Source of the DNA: an uncultured Collinsella sp.
GTDB taxonomy: Bacteria > Actinomycetota > Coriobacteriia > Coriobacteriales > Coriobacteriaceae
Assembly (NCBI GenBank): GCA_902492185.1
Contig: CABUKY010000022.1
Coordinates: 1-17,961 of the forward strand
DNA length: 17,961 nucleotides
Direction: 5' to 3'
Shown: positions 1-7,900 of the stretch, piece after piece
Numbering within the stretch: position 1 is the stretch's first letter
Layout of the letters: every line of letters begins with the position of its first letter
Translations under genes and position numbers: made by a program
The notes under the pieces: model-generated
Told to the model about the DNA's origin: nothing
What the model saw: the letters and a program-made list of their open reading frames with translations, nothing else
Database searches by the model: none

Positions 1-3
1 CAT
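1..3 (-). CDS. Start codon of a minus-strand gene that continues beyond the left edge
   Basis: The first three bases read CAT, which is ATG on the minus strand. It is preceded on that strand by GGAGG five bases upstream (plus 9-13), a good ribosome-binding site. Only the start codon lies inside the window, so the product cannot be named. As the next co-directional gene after the FrlB-like deglycase, it may belong to the same sugar-amine operon, for example a transporter or kinase; that is inference from position only. Confidence 0.45.
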
Positions 4-18
4 GCGAACCTCCAGTCC

Positions 19-35
19 GGACCGCCCCGCGGTCC
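19..35. promoter_or_regulatory. Small perfect hairpin in the leader of the left-edge gene
   Basis: GGACCGC (19-25) and GCGGTCC (29-35) form a perfect 7-bp stem with a 3-base loop. It ends six bases before the ribosome site of the gene starting at 3-1 on the minus strand. No T tract follows on either strand, so it does not look like a terminator. It may affect translation of the downstream gene. Confidence 0.35.
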
Positions 36-55
36 AACTTTCTGTCCGCACCCCC

Positions 56-120
56 GTTGCGGTGAAATAGTTCCTAAATAGAGGCTTCAAGCCCCCAAAC
101 AGGAACTATTCCACCGCAAC
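56..120. repeat. Long imperfect palindrome downstream of the SIS deglycase gene
   Basis: Two 20-base arms (56-75 and 101-120) are reverse complements with one mismatch (base 65 against 112). They are separated by 25 bases that include a smaller GGCT/AGCC hairpin (82-92). No T run follows on either strand, so a classical intrinsic terminator is unlikely. It lies between two co-directional minus-strand genes. It could be a dispersed palindromic repeat, or an mRNA processing or stability stem-loop that sets the relative expression of the two genes. Confidence 0.6.
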
Positions 121-156
121 TTATGAGGACATCGAGCTGTTAGGCCGCTCTATCCC

Positions 157-1149
157 CTAGTAGTCCAGCTTCCACATGTAGCGGCGCGTCATGTAGTCCT
201 TGTGGGTGACGGCAGAGAGCGCACGCATGTACACGTTGTTGAGGATCGGGGCAAAGATCAGGTGGTTGAAGTACTCGCTCACGCTGTCCTTGATGTCGTT
301 GAGGCCGAGCTCCTTGGCGTCGAGCTGATAGACGCGCTCGCCACCGTACTGGTTGACGAAGCGGATACCGCGCTCGTCGTTGCAGCGGCTGCGGCCGACG
401 CCGATGAGCTGGAACAGCGAGGTGCGCTTGTCCAGAATCTCGAAGGGGCCGTGGAAGAAGTCGCAGGTGTTGATGGTGCAGGAGTCGATCTGCAGCATCT
501 CCTGCACGTTGCAGATGCTAAAGACGTAGGCAGCACCAAAGAGCGGGCCCTGGGCCATGACGTTAATGCAGGGCTTGTCGGCGTTCTGCTCGGCCCACTT
601 GGCGGCAAGCGGACGGGTGTACTCGACGGCCTTACGATAGATGGGGTCAACCAGGTCGAAGGCGGCCATAGCGGTCTCGTACTCGGCATAGCCCTCGGTC
701 TGCTGCGTAAGCTCCATGGCGATCATGGTCACGACGGCGGAGTTGGTGCGGCCCATGCAGGACTCGTCGACGGCCAGGCTGTCGTACTGAATCTTGTAGT
801 CGCAGACCTCGGTGAGGCCGGACTCGTCAACATAGATGGCGATGGTGCTGGCGCCGTGGTCCTTGGCGACCTGGGCGGCAACGATGGTCTCCTTGGTGCC
901 GCGCATGGACACGACGACGGCCAGGGTGTTCTCGTTGACGTAGGCCGGGGTGGCGTGCACGAACTCGTTGCTGGTGTAGCTGGAGCTCACGACCTGCGTG
1001 GCCTCGTGCTCCATAAAGTACTGGGCAGGATAGTTGCCGCCGTTGGATCCGCCAGCGCCAATCCACACAACGCGCTTGATGCCGCCCTTGTCTGCCTTGT
1101 CAGCCAAAACCTGGGAGACGACATCCTTAACCTGTTCCTGAGTAGTCAT
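157..1149 (-). CDS. SIS-domain sugar-amine deglycase (FrlB-like), 330 aa
   Basis: This is a cytosolic two-SIS-domain protein of the FrlB/GlmS isomerase family. The first SIS domain (about residues 20-150) has the phosphosugar loop GAGGSNGGN near residue 32 and a second Ser-rich segment (VVSMRGTKET) near residue 80. The second SIS domain (about 195-320) has FFHGPFEILDK, matching the HGPLEI motif of FrlB as I recall it. The C-terminus ends in RRYMWKLDY, like the RRYYGGLVEY end of E. coli FrlB. FrlB enzymes split fructoselysine 6-phosphate, or a related fructosamine phosphate, into glucose 6-phosphate and the amine. The exact substrate cannot be read from sequence. The ATG start has an AGAAAGG site about 10 bases upstream. 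A divergent GntR regulator and shared operator-like repeats suggest substrate-induced control. Length fits the family. Confidence 0.82.
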   Translation of the reverse strand: MTTQEQVKDVVSQVLADKADKGGIKRVVWIGAGGSNGGNYPAQYFMEHEATQVVSSSYTSNEFVHATPAYVNENTLAVVVSMRGTKETIVAAQVAKDHGASTIAIYVDESGLTEVCDYKIQYDSLAVDESCMGRTNSAVVTMIAMELTQQTEGYAEYETAMAAFDLVDPIYRKAVEYTRPLAAKWAEQNADKPCINVMAQGPLFGAAYVFSICNVQEMLQIDSCTINTCDFFHGPFEILDKRTSLFQLIGVGRSRCNDERGIRFVNQYGGERVYQLDAKELGLNDIKDSVSEYFNHLIFAPILNNVYMRALSAVTHKDYMTRRYMWKLDY

Positions 1150-1187
1150 CGTGCATCAGCCTTTCTTCTCGTTTGATGCTCTCGATG

Positions 1188-1234
1188 GCATACAAGTTAC
1201 ATACATGTTTTGGTTATGTCGACTAGTTGTATGC
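1188..1234. promoter_or_regulatory. Operator-like inverted repeat in the divergent deglycase/GntR intergenic region
   Basis: GCATACAA (1188-1195) and TTGTATGC (1227-1234) are perfect 8-bp arms around an AT-rich spacer, which contains a nested ACATA...TATGT pair (about 1199-1219). The intergenic region is AT-rich unlike its surroundings and separates divergent genes. GntR/HutC-type regulators usually bind GTnTAnAC-like palindromes. It is inferred that the adjacent regulator binds here; no clear -35/-10 pair could be fixed. Confidence 0.45.
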
Positions 1235-1300
1235 TATATTTGTCTTAGAAAATTTGCTAATACGGTTTTCGATAACTTGCTACCAGCGGTTTTGTTGTTG

Positions 1301-1350
1301 TATTGAATACATGCTTGATTAGATACGCATACAGGTTAGATACAGGTTGA
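1301..1350 (+). promoter_or_regulatory. Second cluster of ATAC-type repeats before the GntR start (possible autoregulatory site)
   Basis: Just before the regulator start are a short palindrome GTATTGAATAC (around 1301-1311) and two direct copies of ATACAGGTT (around 1330-1349). They share the ATAC core with the 1188-1234 repeat, so the regulator may also bind here to control itself. The ribosome site before the ATG at 1355 is weak (AGGT only). Confidence 0.35.
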
Positions 1351-1354
1351 TCGC

Positions 1355-2077
1355 ATGAACGCTTCATCTAAAAAGAGACTGACCCAATACGAGCGCTTGG
1401 CGGGCATGCTGCGCGACCGCATCGCCTCCGGCACCTACGCACGCGGAGACAAGCTGCCGTCCGAGATGGAACTCATGGACGAATCGGGGCTGTCGCGCAG
1501 CACCGTACGCCACGCCCTTAAGGTGCTCGTTGATGAGGGCCTGGTGCGCACCGAGCGCGGGCGTGGCGCCTTTGTGGCCGACACGCCGGCGCTCCACGAG
1601 AACAACCTGGTGTTTTCGAGCTACACGACACAGGTCCAGGGCCAGGGTATGAAGCCCACCACGCGCACGGTGGACTCGGGCTTTGCCAAGGCCGCGGGCA
1701 ATGCGGCCAAGTTCTTCGATGTCGCCGTGGGCAGCAAGCTCGTCAAACTTGTCCGACTGCGTTATCTGGACGATGCGCCGCTGTGCCTAGAGACCACCTA
1801 CCTGCCGCCAAGCTTCGAGACGCTCATCGATCGCGATATCAACGGTTCGCTCTACGCCACGCTGCGCCAGGAATTCCATCGCGCGCCGGCACAGGGACAC
1901 AAGACCTTTGAGGTGTGCTATGCCTCGCAAAACGAGGCGTTTTTGCTCAACGTTGAGCGCGGGCAGGCGCTGATCCTGATCACCGACTACGTCTACGACA
2001 CCGACGGCCGACCGCTCCATGTCTCCAAGCGCATCCAGCGCACCGACCGTGCCAAATACACCGAGCCCATCGGCTAA
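1355..2077 (+). CDS. GntR-family (HutC/UTRA type) transcriptional regulator, 240 aa
   Basis: Residues about 8-75 form a GntR winged helix. Visible features are LPSEMELMDESGLSRSTVRH (recognition helix region) and the wing GLVRTERGRGAFVAD. Residues about 95-235 look like a UTRA effector domain: the strand pattern around KLVKLVRLRYLDDAPLCLE, then TTYLPP and a late LITDYVYDTDGRPLHVSK, are typical. UTRA regulators sense sugar phosphates or amino-acid derivatives. Divergence from the FrlB-like deglycase suggests it controls that operon in response to a fructosamine phosphate (an FrlR-like role). It is the only plus-strand gene. Full length for the family. Confidence 0.88.
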   Translation: MNASSKKRLTQYERLAGMLRDRIASGTYARGDKLPSEMELMDESGLSRSTVRHALKVLVDEGLVRTERGRGAFVADTPALHENNLVFSSYTTQVQGQGMKPTTRTVDSGFAKAAGNAAKFFDVAVGSKLVKLVRLRYLDDAPLCLETTYLPPSFETLIDRDINGSLYATLRQEFHRAPAQGHKTFEVCYASQNEAFLLNVERGQALILITDYVYDTDGRPLHVSKRIQRTDRAKYTEPIG

Positions 2078-2087
2078 CCTGCCAAAA

Positions 2088-2112
2088 TAAACCTGCCCCT
2101 AAATGGTAGGTT
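2088..2112. terminator. Possible terminator between the convergent GntR and GNAT genes
   Basis: AAACCTGCC (2088-2096) and GGTAGGTTT (2104-2112) pair over 9 bp with one G-T pair and a 7-base loop. Read on the minus strand the hairpin is followed by TTTATTTT-like bases, so it best serves the GNAT gene, whose stop codon lies inside the loop. On plus it is followed by TTTGGGG and would be weak for the GntR gene. Confidence 0.42.
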
Positions 2113-2689
2113 TGGGGAGGTCGGGGAACCAGATTGGTTTGGGTTGGTTGGGTGTGCGCTCGGCAAGGACCAGCTCCATCCAGCACATGTCGTACCAGCG
2201 GCCGAACTTTTGGGCGCAGCGGTCGAAGGCACCCACCAGGCGATACCCCATATGGGCATGGAAGTCCTGGCTATTGTGCGTTAGATACTCGTCGTCCTTG
2301 TCGTGCGGCACGGCGATGAGCGCGCACATATTGGTGATGCCCATCGCGATCAGGCACCGCTTGAGCGCATCGTGCAGCTTGCGACCCAGCCCGCCATGGC
2401 GCACATCGCGTGCCAGGTAGATCGATGTCTCGACCGACCAGTCGTATGCCTCGCGGCTGTTAAGCGGACTCACGTAGGCATAGCCTACCGGACGCCCGTC
2501 CAACTCCATCACCAAATACGGATAGCGCTTGAGCGTACGCTCAATACGCCCGGCGAACTCCTCAACGCTCGGCACCTCGTATTCGCAGGTAATCGCCGTC
2601 TGGCGCACATACGGCTCATAGATGGCAAGCAACGCCGGCGCATCATCGGGCGTCGCCAGGCGAATCGTCGGCTCGGACATCTCGGTCAT
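2099..2689 (-). CDS. GNAT N-acetyltransferase, phosphinothricin-acetyltransferase-like, 196 aa
   Basis: This is a single GNAT fold. The N-terminus (IRLATPDDAPALLAIYEPYV) and the EYEVPSVEEFAGRI segment resemble the Pat/Bar subgroup. VGYAYVSPLNSREAYDWSVE is the central strand, the R-x-x-G-x-G/A acetyl-CoA loop is GGLGRKL, and FHAHMGYRLVG...FGRWYDMCWME is the typical C-terminal end. Such enzymes acetylate a small amine from acetyl-CoA in the cytosol; the substrate is unknown. The start at 2689 is chosen because GGAAGGG lies five bases upstream; a longer reading from a TTG at 2707 would run through that site. The last 20 residues (Pro/Lys-rich tail) are not part of the fold. A strong terminator sits directly upstream, so expression may rely on readthrough or a promoter within the threonine aldolase gene. 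Confidence 0.82.
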   Translation of the reverse strand: MTEMSEPTIRLATPDDAPALLAIYEPYVRQTAITCEYEVPSVEEFAGRIERTLKRYPYLVMELDGRPVGYAYVSPLNSREAYDWSVETSIYLARDVRHGGLGRKLHDALKRCLIAMGITNMCALIAVPHDKDDEYLTHNSQDFHAHMGYRLVGAFDRCAQKFGRWYDMCWMELVLAERTPNQPKPIWFPDLPKPTI

Positions 2690-2705
2690 ACAACCCTTCC
2701 CCCTC

Positions 2706-2748
2706 AAAAACAGAGGCCGCCTTGCGCCAAACCCAGCGCAAGGCGGCC
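2706..2748 (-). terminator. Strong intrinsic terminator after the threonine aldolase gene
   Basis: A perfect 13-bp stem (2715-2727 with 2736-2748) has an 8-base loop. On the minus strand it is followed, four bases later, by a run of five T (plus 2706-2710). It lies just after the aldolase stop at 2767. Only 16 bases separate the T run from the next start codon at 2689. Confidence 0.88.
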
Positions 2749-2766
2749 CCCCGTCATTACATCAGG

Positions 2767-3792
2767 CTACAGGACAGCCGCCAACGCGTCGATATCCTCC
2801 TGCGTCGTGGCCCAGCTGGTGCAAAAGCGCACCACCGTGTGGGTCTCGTCGTACTTTTCCCAGTACTCGATCGCCGCATGCTCGCGAATGCGCGCCATGT
2901 CCTCGTTGGGCAGAATCACGAACTGCTGGTTAGTCGGCGTCTCCAAGAAGAACCGGTAGCCGTGCTCGTGCAGCACGCGACGAAGCGCCTGCGCGGTTTC
3001 GATCGCCTGACGGCCAATCTCAAAATACAGGCCGTCGGTAAAGAGCGCCTCAAACTGCACGCCCGTCAGGCGGCCCTTGGCCAACAGCGCGCCGTGCTGC
3101 TTAATACGCGGAATGGGATGCGCCGGGGCGCGCATGCCGCAGAACACCACAGCCTCGCCGCAGAGCGCGCCGCACTTGGTGCCGCCGATGTAGAACACGT
3201 CGCACAGCTGCGCCAGCTCGGGCAGGGTAATGTCGCACTCATCGGCCGCCAGCGCATAGGCCAGGCGGGCGCCATCCACAAACAGCGGAATCTCGCGCTT
3301 CTGGCACACTGCGTGAATCGCCGCGAGCTCGGCCTTGGAGTACAGCGTGCCGTACTCGGTCGATAGGCTCACGTACACGGCACCCGGGAACACCGTGTGC
3401 TCGTAGCTCTCGTTTTCGTAGAACACCTGGATATAGTTCTCGAGGTCCTCGGCGTGCATCTTGCCCTCGTAGCCGGGGATGGTGAGCACCTTGTGGCCGC
3501 CAAACTCGATGGCGCCCGCCTCGTGGCAGGCAACGTGGCCAGTCTCGGCAGCAACGACGCCCTCGTACGGCGCAAGCAGCATGTCGATCACCGTCGCGTT
3601 AGCCTGCGTGCCGCCCACCAGGAAAAACACGTCGGCGTCAGGCGCCTGGCAGGCCTCGCGAATAAGTTGCTTGGCACGCTCGGTATGTGCATCGGTACCG
3701 TAGCCGGGCTGCGGCTCCATATTGGTGTCGACGAGCGCCTGCAGCACCGCTGGGTGTGCGCCGTGGGAATAGTCGTTGTTGAACGCGAGCAT
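2767..3792 (-). CDS. ltaE: Low-specificity L-threonine aldolase (PLP lyase), 341 aa
   Basis: This is a fold-type I PLP enzyme of the threonine aldolase/beta-eliminating lyase family. It begins MLAFNNDYSHGAHPAVLQAL, as this family does. Further features are FLVGGTQANATVID (cofactor phosphate loop, near 57-70), ETGHVACHE (His86, ring-stacking region), FVDGARLAYA (Asp173, pairing with the pyridine nitrogen) and YIGGTKCGALCGEAVVF with Lys206 as the PLP-binding lysine. The reaction is cleavage of L-threonine or L-allo-threonine to glycine and acetaldehyde. Length is usual. The ATG has AGAGGA about six bases upstream. The PAP2 gene ends 45 bp upstream on the same strand, so co-transcription is possible though functionally unexplained. 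A clear terminator follows. Confidence 0.92.
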   Translation of the reverse strand: MLAFNNDYSHGAHPAVLQALVDTNMEPQPGYGTDAHTERAKQLIREACQAPDADVFFLVGGTQANATVIDMLLAPYEGVVAAETGHVACHEAGAIEFGGHKVLTIPGYEGKMHAEDLENYIQVFYENESYEHTVFPGAVYVSLSTEYGTLYSKAELAAIHAVCQKREIPLFVDGARLAYALAADECDITLPELAQLCDVFYIGGTKCGALCGEAVVFCGMRAPAHPIPRIKQHGALLAKGRLTGVQFEALFTDGLYFEIGRQAIETAQALRRVLHEHGYRFFLETPTNQQFVILPNEDMARIREHAAIEYWEKYDETHTVVRFCTSWATTQEDIDALAAVL

Positions 3793-3837
3793 GGCAATCC
3801 TCTCTTACCGGGTATCGGCCAGATGATTCAAACGGAG

Positions 3838-4701
3838 CTATTGTACGCCGCTGGGATAGGCAATGCGCGCGGCAAGGCACTCAAGTGCCAGTACCAGAGC
3901 AAAACCGCAGCTCACGTCACTCAAAAAGTGCGCTCCGATCACGATGCGGCCAAACGCGACGAGCGCCGCGACCACAGCCGCCGTCCAAAAGACCACACGA
4001 CGGCGCGACGGCTTTTCCTTAAAGGCCGTCGCGGGAAGCCCAGCGAGCATGAGGCCGATTGCCGCGTGCGCCGTGTGTCCGCTCGCAAACGACTTAAAGC
4101 CGTCCTTGACTACACCGGCGGCAATATAGGCCCACTTGTCGGGGTTGCCGATCACCCACCACGGCTGAAACTCGAGTCCCTGCGTCACCTCGATCACGCG
4201 CATGCGTGGGCGCGACCACAGCGGCTTGACAATCACGTTGAGGATGATGGCCTGAGCGACCCACACGACAAGCACCATCAACGCCCAGCGCGTGAGTTCG
4301 TCGGGCTCGGTCGTGCGCGTGAGGCGATAGACGACAAGGTTGGCGGCGATGACCAGCACAAACGTCAGCACCAACTGAACCGCGATGAGTTTGCCGCCAA
4401 CCCGCAGGGACGAAACGATCTCGTAGCCGGCCAGGCCAATGTTGACGAGGATGCCGAGCACGGCGAGCCATTTGCTCCCCCTGGAGTCGGGACGCACCGC
4501 GCGCACGAGCATAACGCCCGCGATGCTCGCCGTCAGCTCAAACGGCAGCTCGCCGGCGGCCTCGATAAAGCGACCGTACATGCTGCCGATATTGAACAGC
4601 GCGCTCGAGATCTGATAATCGAAGAAACTGCCCGCGCCCAGACAAAGACACAGGGCAACCGCGATAATGGCGACATCTTTCTTATAGATGTATCCGAACA
4701 T
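3838..4701 (-). CDS. PAP2-family membrane phosphatase, 287 aa
   Basis: This is an integral membrane protein with several hydrophobic segments (about residues 10-30, 55-70, 78-98, 107-126, 138-158, 208-225, 237-253 and 262-280). PAP2 motifs are present in order: K159...R164-P165 (KPLWSRPR), the SGH signature at 207-209 (SFASGHTAHA), and R252...H258...D262 (GRIVIGAHFLSD). Such enzymes dephosphorylate lipid phosphates such as phosphatidic acid or undecaprenyl diphosphate at the outer face of the membrane. Family assignment is firm but the substrate is not. The ATG at 4701 is chosen because AAAGGAAAG precedes it; the reading frame extends about 106 codons further upstream, but that part lacks membrane character and crosses the mfd stop codon. 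Confidence 0.85.
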   Translation of the reverse strand: MFGYIYKKDVAIIAVALCLCLGAGSFFDYQISSALFNIGSMYGRFIEAAGELPFELTASIAGVMLVRAVRPDSRGSKWLAVLGILVNIGLAGYEIVSSLRVGGKLIAVQLVLTFVLVIAANLVVYRLTRTTEPDELTRWALMVLVVWVAQAIILNVIVKPLWSRPRMRVIEVTQGLEFQPWWVIGNPDKWAYIAAGVVKDGFKSFASGHTAHAAIGLMLAGLPATAFKEKPSRRRVVFWTAAVVAALVAFGRIVIGAHFLSDVSCGFALVLALECLAARIAYPSGVQ

Positions 4702-4796
4702 GCTTTCCTTTCGATCGGGCGAAGGGTCGACCCGCAACGTGGTGGGGCAAAGATAGCTTTGTCCCATAAATACCCTTACAGGTTGAGCATAAGTGA

Positions 4797-4900
4797 GCGA
4801 AAACGTTCCATTTGTGGCAAGGTGGCCCGAAGGAGGAGGGAAGCGTACTTGCGCACGCGACCGACGAGTGAGGGTCAGATTGCCCAAATGGAGCGTTTGC
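4797..4900. repeat. Long-range inverted repeat downstream of mfd
   Basis: AAACGTTCCATTTG (4801-4814) pairs with CAAATGGAGCGTTT (4885-4898), 13 of 14 positions. Partial pairing extends to GGCAA/TTGCC on the inner side and GC on the outer side. The arms are 70 bases apart. It fills the gap between the mfd stop (4913) and the PAP2 leader. On the minus strand the distal arm runs into GTTTTCGC, so weak terminator activity after mfd is possible. The arm layout (TTGC, four bases, AAATnG) resembles the 56-120 palindrome. Confidence 0.5.
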
Positions 4901-4912
4901 AGCGTCGACCCG

Positions 4913-7900
4913 CTAGTCGTCGTCGCTAGCACCCAACTGTTGCAGCAGCATGAGCGCCGCGGCCACAGGGCCGGTGCCGTCGTTGGCGTCAAGGCCGCGG
5001 CCCAAGCCGCTGCCCGCACCGGCGCCCGCCTTGTAGGGCACCGACAGCTTGCGGCTCTTGGGGAAGTTCACCGCGCCATAGCGGGTCTTAAGCTCAAAGG
5101 CCACCTTCTTGGGCACGTCGACGCCCAAAAACGTGATGCGACCGCCGCTGAGCGTGACGCTCTCGAGCCCCAGGCGCTCGCCGCGAATGCGGATGCGCGC
5201 GCGATTGAACAGGTTGAGTCCCGCCAACGGCAGCTCACCATGCGCGGCCTCGGTCTCTTCCTGCACCTCGTCAATGCTCTCCAGGTCCTCGGCCGCTGCG
5301 AGCTTACGGTACACGAGCACGCGCTGGTCCACCGCCGGCAGGTACTCCTCGGACAAGAAGTAGTCGGCCGGCAGGTTAATACCCACGCTCGCCGCCTCCA
5401 CGCCGGCGTCGTCATCGCCGCGCGCCTCGGCCACGGCCTGGCCCAGCATCTGCGTAAACAGATCAAAGCCCACGCTCGACAGGTTGCCGTGCTGCTCGGC
5501 TCCCATAAGCGAACCGGCGCCACGGATCTCTAGGTCGCGCATGGCGATGCGCATGCCGCTGCCCAGGTCCTGGAACTCGGAAAGTGCGGTCAGGCGCGCC
5601 GTTGCCTCCTCGGTGAGCGGCAGCTCGCCGGGGAACATAAAGTACGCGTAGGCCTGCGTGGCAGAGCGGCCCACACGGCCCTTGAGCTGGTAGAGCTGCG
5701 CCAGGCCAAGGCGCTGCGAGTCCTCGATGATCAGCGTGTTGGCCGTTGCGTTGTCGATGCCGCTCTCCACGATGGTCGTGGCGATGAGCACATCGATCTT
5801 TTTGGTCGCGAACTCAATCATCACGTCCTCGACCTCGCGCGGGCTCATCTTGCCGTGTGCCACGCCCACGCGCGCCTCGGGCGCGGCCTCATGCACGCGC
5901 GCCACGGCGTCATCGATGGTCTTAACGCGGTTGGACACGTAGTACACCTGGCCGCCGCGGCCCACCTCCAGGCGAATCGCCGCGCTCACCACATCGGGGT
6001 CGTACTCCCCCACGTGCACGATCACGGGACGACGCCCGGTCGGCGGCGTGGTGATCAGGCTCATATCGCGCACGCCGCTCGTAGCCATCTGCATGGTACG
6101 CGGGATAGGCGTGGCCGAAAGCGTGAGCACGTCAATCTGCTCGCGCAGGTTCTTGAGCTGCTCCTTGTGCTGCACGCCAAAGCGTTGTTCCTCGTCAATG
6201 ATCACCAGGCCCAGGTTTTTGGGGTTCACATCGGCCGAAAGCAGGCGGTGCGTGCCGATAAGCACGTCAATCGTGCCCTCGGCGAACGCCTTGAGTGCGC
6301 GCTTTTGCTGCGCCGGTGTGCGGAAGCGGCTGAGCACCTCGACCTCAAGGCCAAACGGAGCAAAGCGCTCAAAGAACGTCTCGTAGTGCTGCTGGGCCAG
6401 AATGGTCGTGGGGCAGAGCACCATGACCTGGCGGCCGGAGTCAACGCACTTAAACGCCGCGCGCAGAGCGACCTCGGTCTTGCCAAAGCCCACGTCGCCG
6501 CACAGCAGGCGGTCCATGGGCTTGGGCGCCTCCATGTCGGCCTTAATGTCGGCGATGGCCTCCAGCTGGTCGCGCGTCTCGTCGTAAGGGAAGCTCTGCT
6601 CCATCTCGATCTGCTCGGGCGTGTCGGGCGGGCAGGCGATACCGGTAATCGACGAGCGGCGCGTATACAGATCGACCAGGTCAAACGCCAGCTTTTTGGC
6701 GTTCTTGCGTGCCTTGTTGGCGGCACGCGTCCAGTCGGCGGTATTGAGCCTGGTCAGGCGCGGCTTGTCACCGTCGGGACCGACGTATCGCGTGATGCGG
6801 TCGACCTGCTCGAGCGGCACGTAGAGCTTGTCGCCGTCGGCATATTCCAGCAAAAAGTAGTCGCGCTCCTTGCCGCCCACTTCTTGGCGCGCGATCTCGC
6901 TAAAGAGTGCGATGCCGTGAGTGGCGTGCACCACGTAGTCGCCCGGCTTAAACGGGAATGTGATCTGCGTAATGTCCACCTTGCGGCGGCTGCGCGCGCG
7001 GTTGGCGTCCATGCGGGCGTTGAGGTCGGCAATCGAGAACACGGCCAGGTTGGCATCGGGCACCACCACGCCCTGCGGCAGAGCGGCATCGACAAAGGTC
7101 ACGCGTCCGCGCGAGATAGTAGGCACGGCGGCGCCGGCGGCTGCCTGGGCGGCACCTGCCTCGAGCGAGCGGGCGTTGAGCGCATCGGCCTTGCGCTCGC
7201 GAATTGCAGCATGGGCATCCTGACGGGCAGCACGGTCGGCAGAATCTGCCGCCGCCACGCGCACGCGCTCGCCAATGACGCCGGCGTTTTCGGGCGCCGC
7301 GGTCAGCGATTCCTCAAAGGTAATGCCCTCGTCGCCAAAGGTGAGCTCCATCGACTCGCGGGCACCGCGGTCGGGAATGGCAAACACGCAGGCGTAACGC
7401 TTGCCCACGACTTCCTGAATGCGCGTCATAAAGCGATTGTCCGAACCCGCGATGGCCGGCTGCTCAATCTTGAGCTCGGCCGTAACCGCACCGCCGGCAC
7501 GGATGAGGCTTACGTAGTTCAGGCGCTGCTGAGCACCAAAATCGAGCTGCTGGGCACGTACATACAGGCCATCCAGTCGGTCGACCCCCGCCTCGCCGGC
7601 ACGGGCCTCGATATCCTCGTAGGCACGCAGGCAATCGTCGAACAGCGAGCGCGGCTCGGACAGCACCACGAGCGCCTTGCCGCTCACGTGCGCCAGCGGG
7701 CTCACGGTCTGGCCGTACATCACCGGCAAAAAGCGGTCGAGCTCGGGCGTGACGATACGCGCATCCACCATCTCGAGCAGCGCTGCCAGTTTGCTGTCGT
7801 CCTGGCTGGCGCGATAGAGCGCCACATGCATGTTGTGGACGGCCTCGTCGGTAAGCGCCAGCTCACGGCAGGGGAAGATCTCGATGCTGTCTTCGTTACC

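Noticed and set aside
202..1176. 324-codon plus-strand open frame antisense to the SIS deglycase
   Set aside because: The Gly/Val/Asp-rich translation has no recognisable domain, while the minus strand encodes a clear FrlB-like protein.
3397..4929. 510-codon plus-strand open frame over the aldolase and PAP2 genes
   Set aside because: It spans two real minus-strand genes and their intergenic regions. Composition is Arg/His-rich with no motif.
4702..5019. Extended N-terminus of the PAP2 protein
   Set aside because: The extra residues would overlap the mfd 3' end and cross the palindrome. A good ribosome site supports the start at 4701.
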